A DNA stretch of 15,660 nucleotides, from assembly GCA_964360995.1 (NCBI GenBank), contig CAYHYZ010000016.1:1-15660 (forward strand), given 5' to 3'. Shown here one piece after another: positions 1 through 6,911 of the stretch (position 1 is the stretch's first letter; every line of letters begins with the position of its first letter). The notes beneath the pieces were generated by a model. It did not search any database, was not told where the DNA came from, and saw only the letters and a list, made by a program, of their open reading frames with translations. A program made the translations under genes and the position numbers. The stretch is from CAYHBS01 sp964360995 (GTDB lineage Bacteria; Patescibacteriota; Minisyncoccia; Ryanbacterales; HO2-45-13).

Positions 1-102
1 CGCTTTGTCCAACTCCTAACCGATACGCATAACGTGCGCGAAGTGATTCTCTTCCCACTACTGCGCACCAAGAAAGAAGGGGAGGAAGCGCAAGAAAAAT
101 AG
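1..102 (+). CDS. lysS: Lysyl-tRNA synthetase, class II, C-terminal end (partial)
   Basis: The window opens inside this gene; 33 codons and a TAG stop remain. The visible protein end reads RFVQLLTDTHNVREVILFPL, then LRTKK and a charged tail. This matches the conserved C-terminus of class II lysyl-tRNA synthetase, which in E. coli ends with a similar T.SHTIRDVILFP segment followed by MRP. The enzyme charges tRNA-Lys with lysine in the cytoplasm. Only the last part of the catalytic domain (motif 3 region) is present, so catalytic residues cannot be checked. The family call rests on one short conserved segment and would be settled by the upstream sequence. A terminator follows about 20 bases after the stop. 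Confidence 0.8.
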   Translation, partial: RFVQLLTDTHNVREVILFPLLRTKKEGEEAQEK

Positions 103-122
103 ATATCAAAACAAGAAAAGAA

Positions 123-154
123 AAACCGCCCTTCGACTCTGCTCAGGGCGGTTT
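123..154. terminator. Bidirectional rho-independent terminator
   Basis: A perfect 9-bp stem (AAACCGCCC at 123-131, GGGCGGTTT at 146-154) encloses a 14-base loop. A T-rich tail follows on the plus strand (GTTTG), and a better T-run (GGTTTTTCTTTTC) follows on the minus strand. It lies between two converging genes, the lysS end and the 160-aa orphan, and can serve both. Confidence 0.8.
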
Positions 155-176
155 GTTTGCAAAATTTACTGTTCGT

Positions 177-659
177 TCACCACGACGAATTCATCCATGT
201 GACTTCAAAAGGGGATAGGGGGCCGCCCTTTCTACCAGGGTGCTTGTTCTCCACTTTGATCACCGTGTAGATTTTCCGGAGTGATCTATCGTCGTATCTC
301 TGGACGACGTGCAGGCCCTTTACCAGTGCTAGCGCGATTCTTCCTATCCGAACAGATGCCATTTGGCTTCCCCCCAATTTTCGCAATTGGAAATGATCGC
401 CACTTTTACTTGTCTGATCAAAGGGCGTCTCGATTGGAGAGGCACTCTCAACCCCTAACACCATCGAGCCATGGGAAATTCCGTCTTGCAGTAGTGTGCC
501 GTCGAATATGCAGATCGCACGGCGATCTCTTGGGTCGACATCATGCAACGACTCTCGAAGGTCACCAAGCCACAAGAGTGCATTGATTTCTTCTCTCGGA
601 ATATTGATCGTCGAAGTATTCTTTCCGCGAAGATACGTATGGATCCGTATTGAGCCCAT
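177..659 (-). CDS. Hypothetical protein, 160 aa, family not recognised
   Basis: I do not recognise this protein. It is soluble-looking, with no signal peptide, membrane segment or Cys/His cluster. The C-terminal third is basic (RIGRIALALVKGLHVVQRYD, then RSLRKIYTVIKVENKHPGRK), and the middle holds a Ser/Thr/Pro-containing stretch. It is very likely a real gene: the ATG at 659 has a strong Shine-Dalgarno sequence (GGAGGTGA) at a spacing of 7 from its GGAGG core, a well-formed promoter lies about 40 bases further upstream, and a terminator with a T-run follows the TGA stop. It stands alone, converging on lysS and pointing the same way as the zinc-ribbon genes behind it, from which it is separated by a terminator. 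An ATG at 673 in another frame was not chosen because it has no ribosome site. Confidence 0.75.
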   Translation of the reverse strand: MGSIRIHTYLRGKNTSTINIPREEINALLWLGDLRESLHDVDPRDRRAICIFDGTLLQDGISHGSMVLGVESASPIETPFDQTSKSGDHFQLRKLGGSQMASVRIGRIALALVKGLHVVQRYDDRSLRKIYTVIKVENKHPGRKGGPLSPFEVTWMNSSW

Positions 660-698
660 CTACTCACCTCCATTTTGGTGGAACTTTATTTTACTACA

Positions 699-727
699 CT
701 TATACCACGTAACCAGACTTTTTGCAA
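699..727 (-). promoter_or_regulatory. Sigma70-type promoter of the 160-aa orphan
   Basis: Reading the minus strand, TTGCAA (727-722) and TATAAG (704-699) are separated by exactly 17 bases. Transcription would start near 692, leaving a leader of about 33 bases that contains the GGAGGTGA ribosome site at 671-664. Confidence 0.65.
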
Positions 728-754
728 GCCAAACCTCAAGGGTATGTCTATGAA

Positions 755-796
755 ATAAAAAAAGATCCGCCGTCTCAATGTGCATTGGGACGGCGG
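755..796 (-). terminator. Rho-independent terminator of the zinc-ribbon genes
   Basis: A 14-base arm at 767-780 pairs with 783-796 with one mismatch (C:A on the minus-strand RNA). On the minus strand it is followed by a run of mostly T (complement of the A-rich 755-763). It lies about 29 bases beyond the stop of the last zinc-ribbon gene and separates that cluster from the 160-aa orphan. Confidence 0.8.
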
Positions 797-824
797 TTGT
801 TCGCTACGTGACTGTCTGTTGGAC

Positions 825-1196
825 CTATTGCTCAGTTAGTGTGCCCGAGTATCTCGCGCCACATACCGAACAGTAATGGAAGATTTCCACACACTCTTTC
901 GTGCTGTAGAGCGTAGTCGTAGCGTGCTGAAAGTCGCTACATAACGAATTAGCATGCTCAATTGTATAGCCCGTGCGCACTTCAAAGTGTTTTGCACTGA
1001 ATTTAGGGTTTAGCGCACCACAAATCATGCAGTGACGAACATTTGTGAATATTTTCTCCCCACAGGAACAAAGAGGTGCAAGTACCAGAAGATAGTAGAA
1101 TTTATCATCCTCAGGGACATCTTCCGGCTTCATCGTGTGCATCATAAGCACAACCCTTTCTTCGTACTCCTCTAACGACTCATCCTTCCTCTGCAT
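825..1196 (-). CDS. Small Cys/His-rich zinc-ribbon protein, paralogue 1 (123 aa)
   Basis: Last of three tandem, divergent paralogues. After an acidic N-terminal helix (residues 1-35) come C43-x-C45, x10, C56-x2-C59, x26, C86-x4-H91, and a final C109-x2-C112-G. The x10 and x26 spacings are identical in all three paralogues, which suggests two zinc sites: a ribbon made by the first two knuckles, and a second site from the C..H pair plus the last CxxC. The first knuckle is CxC here instead of CxxC, an odd deviation. The start was set at 1196 because GGAGGT lies 4 bases upstream at 1206-1201; the longer reading frame to 1319 runs back through the neighbour's terminator and is not credible. It may have its own promoter (1226-1254). 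Function unknown; nucleic-acid or protein binding is only an inference from zinc ribbons in general. Confidence 0.75.
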   Translation of the reverse strand: MQRKDESLEEYEERVVLMMHTMKPEDVPEDDKFYYLLVLAPLCSCGEKIFTNVRHCMICGALNPKFSAKHFEVRTGYTIEHANSLCSDFQHATTTLYSTKECVEIFHYCSVCGARYSGTLTEQ

Positions 1197-1225
1197 GCTA
1201 ACCTCCAATAAAAGACCTCTGCGTG

Positions 1226-1254
1226 AACGTATCATTTTGGTTAATAAGTGTAAA
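1226..1254 (-). promoter_or_regulatory. Possible promoter of zinc-ribbon paralogue 1
   Basis: On the minus strand TTTACA (1254-1249) and TACGTT (1231-1226) are 17 bases apart, just past the terminator of paralogue 2. The -10 is a weak match, so this is tentative. Confidence 0.4.
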
Positions 1255-1260
1255 GAGAAA

Positions 1261-1285
1261 CCGCTGGCTACTTCGTAGCCAGCGG
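1261..1285 (-). terminator. Hairpin overlapping the stop codon of zinc-ribbon paralogue 2
   Basis: Perfect 11-bp arms (CCGCTGGCTAC at 1261-1271 and GTAGCCAGCGG at 1275-1285) close a 3-base loop. On the minus strand a T-rich run (TTTCTCTTT) follows, so it should act as an intrinsic terminator. The TAG stop of paralogue 2 (1270-1268) lies inside the stem, so ribosomes finishing that gene would sit on the hairpin. Confidence 0.65.
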
Positions 1286-1588
1286 CGTTGTTTTGATGCG
1301 ATCTCCGCATTGGTCGCAAAACGGGAAGTCCTCGATAAACTCCTCAAGAAACATTCTGATCATCGCGTGTTCTCGGGCACAATCCGCCTGTGCGGCCTCG
1401 ATCGTCATTCCAAACTGCTCACAAAACGCCTCTGGGGAGAAATTATTATTTTTTTCCCTACACTGAATGCAGTAGTTGCGATGTACGGGTGTCCAAATCC
1501 CACAAGCCGCACAACGTTCACTTGCTGTTTCCGACGCGTTGTTCTTAGTAGCCCCATCGTAGAACTGTTCGTCCTTGAGTTTGCTCAT
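1268..1588 (-). CDS. Small Cys/His-rich zinc-ribbon protein, paralogue 2 (106 aa)
   Basis: Middle member of the three-gene array. It shows C26-x2-C29, x10, C40-x2-C43, x26, C70-x3-H74, and C91-x2-C94-G near the end. Beyond the metal ligands it shares with its neighbours an N-x2-F segment after the second knuckle (NNNF here), a T-[IL]-x-x-A helix before the fifth Cys and an aromatic residue just before the last CxxC. The polar N-terminus (residues 1-24) has no counterpart motif. The ATG at 1588 has an AAGGAGT ribosome site at 1602-1596, only 6 bases after the stop of paralogue 3, so the two are probably co-transcribed. The C-terminal codons and stop are embedded in a terminator hairpin. No named family recognised. 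Confidence 0.75.
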   Translation of the reverse strand: MSKLKDEQFYDGATKNNASETASERCAACGIWTPVHRNYCIQCREKNNNFSPEAFCEQFGMTIEAAQADCAREHAMIRMFLEEFIEDFPFCDQCGDRIKTTPLATK

Positions 1589-1607
1589 TCGCTCTACTCC
1601 TTCCCAT

Positions 1608-1913
1608 TCAGTTCGCGCGGTATCTCAGAAAGTACGTTCCGCAATCTTCGCAGTATGCATAGTCCAGACGATCGACCCGGAGCACAGAAAGAATGGTGAT
1701 GTCTCTTACGTGACTTTTTTGACACCGTGCGAGCGCACTCGCAAGTGTCTCTCCGCGCTCTGCGACAAATTCTTTATGCACGAATGCATCATTCTTTTTT
1801 CCGCATTTCGCGCAGTGGTTTTCGTATGCGTATACAACGTGCCGACACCACTGACATCGGGGTTGCGAAGCAAGCGTAGCAATGAACCGTCGAGACGCGC
1901 TGCGATGCGACAT
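1608..1913 (-). CDS. Small Cys/His-rich zinc-ribbon protein, paralogue 3 (101 aa)
   Basis: First gene of the array in transcription order. The ligands are C20-x2-C23, x10, C34-x2-C37-G, x26, C64-x3-H68, and C88-x2-C91-G. Ahead of them is a short basic N-terminus (SHRSASRRF). I set the start at the ATG at 1913, because GGAGGGG (1923-1917) precedes it and a promoter with TTGACG-N17-TATGTT would start transcription near 1936; the longer frame beginning with GTG at 1961 would start upstream of that transcription start. The identical inter-ligand spacing in all three neighbours points to repeated duplication followed by strong sequence divergence while the metal sites were kept. Role unknown. Confidence 0.75.
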   Translation of the reverse strand: MSHRSASRRFIATLASQPRCQWCRHVVYAYENHCAKCGKKNDAFVHKEFVAERGETLASALARCQKSHVRDITILSVLRVDRLDYAYCEDCGTYFLRYRAN

Positions 1914-1942
1914 AAGCCCCTCCACACGGCAATCTGAGCGTG

Positions 1943-1971
1943 AACATAGCACCAGCTCCACAAGTCGTCAA
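1943..1971 (-). promoter_or_regulatory. Promoter of the zinc-ribbon operon
   Basis: On the minus strand TTGACG (1971-1966) and TATGTT (1948-1943) are separated by exactly 17 bases. It would give a leader of about 23 bases containing the ribosome site of paralogue 3. Confidence 0.65.
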
Positions 1972-2055
1972 ATTTGGTTTTGCCTTACGGAGCCTTCCTT
2001 GCGAGGCAAGCATTTATGCACACGTTTATATATAAAACCCATGCGTATATTCGTG

Positions 2056-2101
2056 AGTGGTATAGACTATATAGCAAGTGGGAAGAAGTGGAATAAACTG
2101 T
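2056..2101 (+). promoter_or_regulatory. Candidate MraZ boxes upstream of mraZ
   Basis: AAGTGG occurs at 2076-2081 and again at 2086-2091, exactly 10 bp apart, and a degenerate AACTGT follows at 2096-2101 in the same phase; GAGTGG lies 21 bp upstream of the first, at 2055-2060. MraZ is known to bind short direct repeats with a TGGG/GTGG core at about one helical turn spacing upstream of its own gene and so to repress the division cluster. The spacing and position fit; binding is inferred. Confidence 0.6.
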
Positions 2102-2119
2102 GCATAACCTTATTTTCAT

Positions 2120-2554
2120 ATGTTGATCGGAGAGTATCTCCATCGGATGGATCCAAAGCGCAGAGTTTCAATTCCCGCAAAAATGCGCAAGGTGTTTGGG
2201 GAGCGTCTCATCATCACGCGTGGACTCGATACCTGTTTATTTCTCTACACGCAGTCGCAATGGCAAATGATTGCAGGAAAACTCTCCGAGCTTTCTATGG
2301 GCCGAACAAAGACGAGACAATTTGTGCGCATGATGCTCGCAGGCGCAGAAGAAGTTGAACTTGATACCTTGGGGCGTGTGCTCATTCCGGAACATCTCGC
2401 GGTGTATGCGGGACTGAAAGGGGAGGTGGTAGTGACCGGAGTGTATACGAGAGCCGAGATATGGGCGAAAGATGCGTGGCACACCTATCGCACATTAGTC
2501 ACGGAACGTGCCGACGAACTTGCCGAAGAATTAGGGTCAGAAGGCGTGTACTAA
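2120..2554 (+). CDS. mraZ: Transcriptional regulator MraZ
   Basis: First gene of the division and cell wall cluster. The 144-aa protein has two SpoVT/AbrB-type DNA-binding halves, with DPKRRVSIPAKMRK (about residues 11-24) and DTLGRVLIPEHLAVYAGL (about 82-99), the duplicated signature of MraZ. MraZ forms a ring-shaped oligomer and represses its own operon in other bacteria. Length matches the family (about 145). The ATG at 2120 lies in TTTTCATATG and has no Shine-Dalgarno sequence, so the message may have a very short leader. The gene ends one base before the rsmH start codon. The direct repeats at 2056-2101 are the likely target of autoregulation. Confidence 0.95.
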   Translation: MLIGEYLHRMDPKRRVSIPAKMRKVFGERLIITRGLDTCLFLYTQSQWQMIAGKLSELSMGRTKTRQFVRMMLAGAEEVELDTLGRVLIPEHLAVYAGLKGEVVVTGVYTRAEIWAKDAWHTYRTLVTERADELAEELGSEGVY

Positions 2555-2555
2555 T

Positions 2556-3428
2556 ATGACCCCGCGCGCACACAACCCTGTCATGGTGTCCGAAGTGCTT
2601 GAGTACCTCAACATACAGCCAAATATGAACATTATTGACGCAACATACGGTTCAGGAGGACACGCTACGGCGATATTAGCAGGTGTCCGCCCCAATGGTC
2701 GTGTACTTGGTATTGAACGTGATGCTGCATTATTTCAACTTGCTCCGCGCGCAGAATGTCTCGAACTCAAACATGGTAGTTACGAAGATATGCAGGAAAT
2801 GGCGAGTGCCGTAGGCATGAAAGAAGTGCACGGGGTGCTCTTTGATTTTGGTGTGAACATGTTTCATTTTTCTGATTCAAAGCGCGGATTTACTTTTATG
2901 AAAACCGAACCACTAGACATGCGTTTTGACGCATCGAACGGCGAGACTGCTGCACACATCATTAACACCTACCCCGCAGATCGTCTAGCTGATCTCATCG
3001 GGAGATTCGGCGAAGAACGCTATGCCAGAGGCATAGCCAAGGCGATAGTGCGTGATCGAAAAAGTGCGCTCATTATCACGACGGACCAGCTTGTCGAAGC
3101 GGTTCGCTCGGGAGTACCAGCATGGTATCGGCGCGGAAAAACACATTTTGCAACGCGAACCTTCCAGGCGTTTCGCATTGCCGTCAACCGTGAGCTCGAT
3201 ACCATGCGCACAGGACTTGAAGTAGCGTGTTCAACTGTTGCGGTGGGTGGGCGTGTGCTCGCACTTTCGTATCATTCGCTCGAGCACAAACTCGTCAAAC
3301 ACACATTCGCAAGTCGTGAAAATGGTGCATCGGTCACGTCGCACGCAGTCAAGCCAACTAAAGAAGAAACAAGAATTAATCCAAGCGCACGGTCCGCGCA
3401 ATTACGAGTTTGGGAGCGCACAATATGA
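2556..3428 (+). CDS. rsmH: 16S rRNA (cytosine(1402)-N(4))-methyltransferase RsmH
   Basis: Transfers a methyl group from S-adenosylmethionine to N4 of C1402 in the 16S rRNA decoding centre. The 290-aa protein starts with the family hallmark HNPVMVSEVLEYL. The SAM-binding loop DATYGSGGHATAIL follows at residues 28-41. Then comes the usual RGF-F-[KR]-PLDMRFD block, RTFQAFRIAVNREL, and a C-terminal NPSARSAQLRVWER. The segment that is normally DLGVSS.QLD reads DFGVNMFHFSD here, a real departure next to the active site, yet the rest is intact. The start lies 1 base past the mraZ stop, and the end overlaps the next start codon (ATGA), so translation is coupled. It is slightly shorter than the usual 300-315 residues. 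Confidence 0.95.
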   Translation: MTPRAHNPVMVSEVLEYLNIQPNMNIIDATYGSGGHATAILAGVRPNGRVLGIERDAALFQLAPRAECLELKHGSYEDMQEMASAVGMKEVHGVLFDFGVNMFHFSDSKRGFTFMKTEPLDMRFDASNGETAAHIINTYPADRLADLIGRFGEERYARGIAKAIVRDRKSALIITTDQLVEAVRSGVPAWYRRGKTHFATRTFQAFRIAVNRELDTMRTGLEVACSTVAVGGRVLALSYHSLEHKLVKHTFASRENGASVTSHAVKPTKEETRINPSARSAQLRVWERTI

Positions 3429-3724
3429 TGCACCGTATGTCACGAGTACATATATTTATTGGAATCGCGATTATTGTATTAATCGCCGGTTGGTTGGGAC
3501 TTGTTGAGCGTCGTATGAGCGCGGCAAACACGGTGGGAAAATTAACGCAAGAAAATAAAGAGTTAGAATCAGAGGTGACGTCACTGACGGCCGAATATCT
3601 CTCTGCAGTCAGTCGTGAAAATCGCGCGCTCATTTCTTCCGGGGCGTTGCTCGCAGAGGAAGCTCCGTCATTCGCGTATAGAAACGGAAGCGCAGGAGTG
3701 GCACTCGCTCCTCGGGGACGATAA
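3425..3724 (+). CDS. ftsL: FtsL/DivIC-like cell division protein
   Basis: A 99-aa bitopic membrane protein: a short cytoplasmic start (MMHRMSRV), one transmembrane helix at about residues 9-27 (IFIGIAIIVLIAGWLGLV), then a heptad-like coiled-coil segment (KLTQENKELESEVTSLTAEY). This is the plan of FtsL/DivIC septum proteins, which join FtsQ/DivIB and help activate FtsW-FtsI at the septum. The sequence itself is too divergent for a firm call; position between rsmH and ftsI, where ftsL always lies, carries much of the weight. The ATG at 3425 was chosen because it overlaps the rsmH stop as ATGA. The C-terminal 30 residues look unstructured. Confidence 0.75.
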   Translation: MMHRMSRVHIFIGIAIIVLIAGWLGLVERRMSAANTVGKLTQENKELESEVTSLTAEYLSAVSRENRALISSGALLAEEAPSFAYRNGSAGVALAPRGR

Positions 3725-3735
3725 CATAACACAAC

Positions 3736-5418
3736 ATGGAAGCGACGAAACGACTGCGCATACTTCAGTGGTTGATCATTCTGATTTTCCTTGGAATCAC
3801 ATGTAAACTGGGTGTTCTGCAGATTGCCAAGAATGACATCTATCGCGCTCAGGCGGCTACGGGTGCGCCTAAAGAAACCGCCATCAAGCGCGGGGATATT
3901 TTTTTTCAAGGACGCGACGGACTCTTTCTCGCCGCAACCGAAGCAATCTTCTATACCGTAGCAATAGATTCTCGAAAAATCCTCGATCCACAAGCGGTGT
4001 ATGAGTTTTTATCTACCGAATTTAAGCTGACCCGCGCTGAATTTGCCACTAAAACAAATGATCCCACAGACCCGTTTGAAATGATTGCGTCTAAAATATC
4101 CGAAGAGCAATACCGCTCTCTCGAAGCGCGTGCGCCCGCTGGCATCGTATTTGTGCCTCTTGCCGATCGATATTATCCCGGAGGCACATTAGCTGCGCAT
4201 GTACTGGGGTTTCTCGGAGATTCCAAAGATGGGCGTATTGGCAGATATGGTATCGAGCAGGAATTTGAAACAGTGCTTGCAGAGGAAAGCGGGCAAGCAC
4301 CCTCTTCACTACTCGAATCGTTTCGTGGTGGGCTGACATTCGGCACAGGGGAGAGCGCGGTTACTCTTACCATCGATCCCGCACTGCAAACATATACCGA
4401 AGAAGCGCTCGATCATACACTCGAGCAGTGGCAAGCAACGCGCGGGGGTGCAATTGTGATGGATCCAAGAACCGGAAAAATTCTTGCGATGGCGGGGCGT
4501 CCAATTTTTAATCCCAATGAATATCAGGATGTTAAAAATGTAGGGGCGTTTATTAATCCCAATATTAAAAATCTATACGAAATGGGCTCGGTTATGAAGC
4601 CGCTCACCATGGCTTCCGCATTTGATTCCGGAGCCGCACGTCCGACGGATACATATTTCGATGCGGGTTTTCGTATGATTGATGGGTATAAAGTAGAAAA
4701 CCACGATAAAAAGGGGAGAGGTACTATTCCACTGCAAGAAGTACTCAACCAATCGCTGAATACCGGTGTAATTTTTCTTGTAGAAAAAATGGGTATCAAT
4801 ACATTCAGCTCTTATTTCAAAAAGTTGAATTTTGGAGAACGCACGGGCATCGAGCTTCCAGATGTGGCGGGCAATATCAAAAACTTAAACACGAGTCGAT
4901 TACTCGAACACGCGACCGCATCGTTCGGACAAGGAATTGCCATGACGCCGATTAGTCTTGCGCGTGCACTTGCCACTATTGCAAACAACGGCGTTGAGCC
5001 AACTCCCTATATTGTCGCTGAAGTGCGGCACGCGGATGGCGCTGTCGACAAACATACAGAAACAGCAGGCACGCGTGTGTTTGGCGAAGCGGCGGCAAAT
5101 GATGTAAATAAAATGCTCATCACTGTGGTAGACGACGCCTTGTTCCAGGGTAAAGGAAAAATTGAAGGATATTCGGTAGCGGCAAAAACAGGAACTGCAC
5201 AAATCGCGAGTACGAGCGGACGGGGATACACCAATGAAAATCTGCACTCATTTTTTGGATATGCGCCCGCAACCAACCCGAGATTCATCGTGTTACTCTA
5301 TATGGAGCGCCCCATTGGGGGTGGCTTCTCGTCTCAAACACTCACTCCGCCGTTTAAAGAAATTATGTCCTACGCGCTCCAGTATTATCAGGTACCGCCC
5401 GATCGACAAACGCAATGA
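3736..5418 (+). CDS. ftsI: Penicillin-binding protein 2/3, FtsI-type peptidoglycan transpeptidase
   Basis: Class B penicillin-binding protein that cross-links septal peptidoglycan outside the membrane. The 560-aa protein has an N-terminal membrane anchor (about residues 12-30, LQWLIILIFLGITCKLGVLQ), a dimerisation region with KRGDIF and YYPGGTLAAHVLGF, and a transpeptidase domain with all three active-site motifs: S285-x-x-K288 (GSVMKP), S340-L-N342 (NQSLNTG) and K484-T-G486 (AKTGTA). No PASTA domain follows. Size and position after ftsL fit FtsI. The start is 11 bases past the ftsL stop with no clear ribosome site, and the TGA stop overlaps the murF start as ATGA. An elongation-type PBP2 is the alternative, but the division cluster context favours FtsI. 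Confidence 0.95.
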   Translation: MEATKRLRILQWLIILIFLGITCKLGVLQIAKNDIYRAQAATGAPKETAIKRGDIFFQGRDGLFLAATEAIFYTVAIDSRKILDPQAVYEFLSTEFKLTRAEFATKTNDPTDPFEMIASKISEEQYRSLEARAPAGIVFVPLADRYYPGGTLAAHVLGFLGDSKDGRIGRYGIEQEFETVLAEESGQAPSSLLESFRGGLTFGTGESAVTLTIDPALQTYTEEALDHTLEQWQATRGGAIVMDPRTGKILAMAGRPIFNPNEYQDVKNVGAFINPNIKNLYEMGSVMKPLTMASAFDSGAARPTDTYFDAGFRMIDGYKVENHDKKGRGTIPLQEVLNQSLNTGVIFLVEKMGINTFSSYFKKLNFGERTGIELPDVAGNIKNLNTSRLLEHATASFGQGIAMTPISLARALATIANNGVEPTPYIVAEVRHADGAVDKHTETAGTRVFGEAAANDVNKMLITVVDDALFQGKGKIEGYSVAAKTGTAQIASTSGRGYTNENLHSFFGYAPATNPRFIVLLYMERPIGGGFSSQTLTPPFKEIMSYALQYYQVPPDRQTQ

Positions 5419-6863
5419 AAAACGCATTCAAACACCTCATCACCAGGTATCTCGAGCTCTGTGCTGGACGCGTCATCCGCGCCCGGAGCCCCATTGTGGT
5501 GGGTATTACCGGTTCTGTGGGCAAAACAAGCACCAAAGAGGCTATTGCGTGCGTCCTTGGTAGCGAGCAGGAGATCTGGAAAAGCCCCAAAAGTTACAAC
5601 AGCGAACTTGGGCTTCCACTTACCATTCTTGGACTCGAAAGTCCGTATGCGTCATGGGTGGGATGGGCGCGCACCATCGCGAGCGCTACCGTACGTGCGT
5701 TTCGGTTACCGCGCTATCCACGCACCCTCGTGCTCGAAATGGGAGTCGACAAGCCGGGCGACATGGCAAGACTCATGCAGTTAGCGAGTCCACACATTGC
5801 GGTCATCACCGCAATTGGAGATACGCCGGTGCATGTAGAGAATTTTCAGAATGCACAAGCGCTCGTGCGCGAAAAAGCAAAGATACTTTCCAAGCAAACC
5901 AAAGATGACGTTGCGATTATTAACTACGACGATGAAGTGGTGCGCGCGCTTGGCGAAAAAACAAAAGGCAGCGTTATCACCTATGGATTTCATAAAGACG
6001 CAGATGTTCGCGCGTCGGAGTATAAGCTTCTCTACGAGCACGAAAGCGCGGAAGTGCCATCCGGAATTATTTTCAAACTTGATTATCACGGCTCTGCTGT
6101 TCCCGTCCGCTTATACGGCGCAATTGGCAAACAGCAAGTGTATAACGCGCTTGCCGCTGCCGCAGTAGGTATTGCAAGTAGCATGAATCTCGTGGCAATC
6201 AGCGAGTCGCTCCGCAATTATGATCCACCACCCGGGAGGCTCCGAGTGATTGAAGGACTGAAAGGTTCACACATTCTTGATGATACGTATAACGCCTCGC
6301 CGCTCGCAGTGCACGCCGCACTTGATGCACTGCGTGAAGTAAAAAAACGTCGTTCCATTTGTGCAATTGGAGATATGTTAGAACTTGGCGCATTCGCAAT
6401 TGATGCGCATACGGAAGTAGGGGAGCATGCCGCAAATATCTGCGATGAGTTGTATCTTGTGGGCGCACGCTCGCATTTTATTGCCAAGGGCGCAGAAGGC
6501 ATTCTTCCTCCCGAGCATATTCACGAATATTCGGATGCGACGTCTGCGGGGCAGGCGATACAAGCAACCGTGATGGAAGGGGACATCATACTGGTAAAAG
6601 GATCACAAAGTATGCGCATGGAACTTACAGTAGAAGAGTTGATGGCGCGTCCGGAAGAAAAAGGAAGATTACTTGCGCGCCAAGAAGACGCGTGGAAAGA
6701 ATCGCAAGAGAGGAGAAACGCACGCTTTCTCCAGCAGTCATTCGGATCCGCAATCGTCATTGGGGGAGTCATCATCACTCCGTTCACTTGGCCTGTCGCC
6801 GTCATGATCATCGCTGTTGGAGTCTGGGTGTACCGTCGGGCATCAAAACCCTATTCGGGCTAG
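5415..6863 (+). CDS. murF: MurF-type Mur ligase lacking the N-terminal domain and carrying a C-terminal membrane segment
   Basis: MurF joins D-Ala-D-Ala to UDP-MurNAc-tripeptide using ATP. The ATP loop GITGSVGKTSTKEA begins at residue 30, and the C-terminal ligase domain carries DDTYNASP preceded by PPGRLRVIEG. The central LEMGVDKPGDM and ITAIGDTPVHVENF motifs also fit MurF. In typical MurF the ATP loop lies near residue 105, after a UDP-sugar-binding domain; here that domain is missing. At the other end, after a charged linker (EDAWKESQERRNARF), residues 444-482 add a strongly hydrophobic stretch (SAIVIGGVIITPF, then WPVAVMIIAVGVWVY) ending RRASK, probably one long helix or a hairpin in the membrane. 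It overlaps ftsI by ATGA. No murE lies between ftsI and murF, and no mraY follows. A related ligase of different substrate is possible, but cluster position supports MurF. Confidence 0.88.
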   Translation: MKNAFKHLITRYLELCAGRVIRARSPIVVGITGSVGKTSTKEAIACVLGSEQEIWKSPKSYNSELGLPLTILGLESPYASWVGWARTIASATVRAFRLPRYPRTLVLEMGVDKPGDMARLMQLASPHIAVITAIGDTPVHVENFQNAQALVREKAKILSKQTKDDVAIINYDDEVVRALGEKTKGSVITYGFHKDADVRASEYKLLYEHESAEVPSGIIFKLDYHGSAVPVRLYGAIGKQQVYNALAAAAVGIASSMNLVAISESLRNYDPPPGRLRVIEGLKGSHILDDTYNASPLAVHAALDALREVKKRRSICAIGDMLELGAFAIDAHTEVGEHAANICDELYLVGARSHFIAKGAEGILPPEHIHEYSDATSAGQAIQATVMEGDIILVKGSQSMRMELTVEELMARPEEKGRLLARQEDAWKESQERRNARFLQQSFGSAIVIGGVIITPFTWPVAVMIIAVGVWVYRRASKPYSG

Positions 6864-6893
6864 ACTGCATAGGTCAATGAGAAATTAGGTTAA

Positions 6894-6909
6894 TTAGAAA
6901 TCTTTCTAA
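6894..6909. promoter_or_regulatory. Palindrome just upstream of the PemK-like gene
   Basis: TTAGAAA (6894-6900) and TTTCTAA (6903-6909) form a perfect inverted repeat with a 2-base centre, ending 2 bases before the ATG at 6912. A position this close to the start suits an operator or a small hairpin hiding the start. AT-rich palindromes also arise by chance, so this is tentative. Confidence 0.4.
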
Positions 6910-6911
6910 GT

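Noticed and set aside
3376..3993. A 205-residue minus-strand frame across ftsL and the ftsI start
   Set aside because: Covers parts of three well-supported plus-strand genes and has no recognisable motif.
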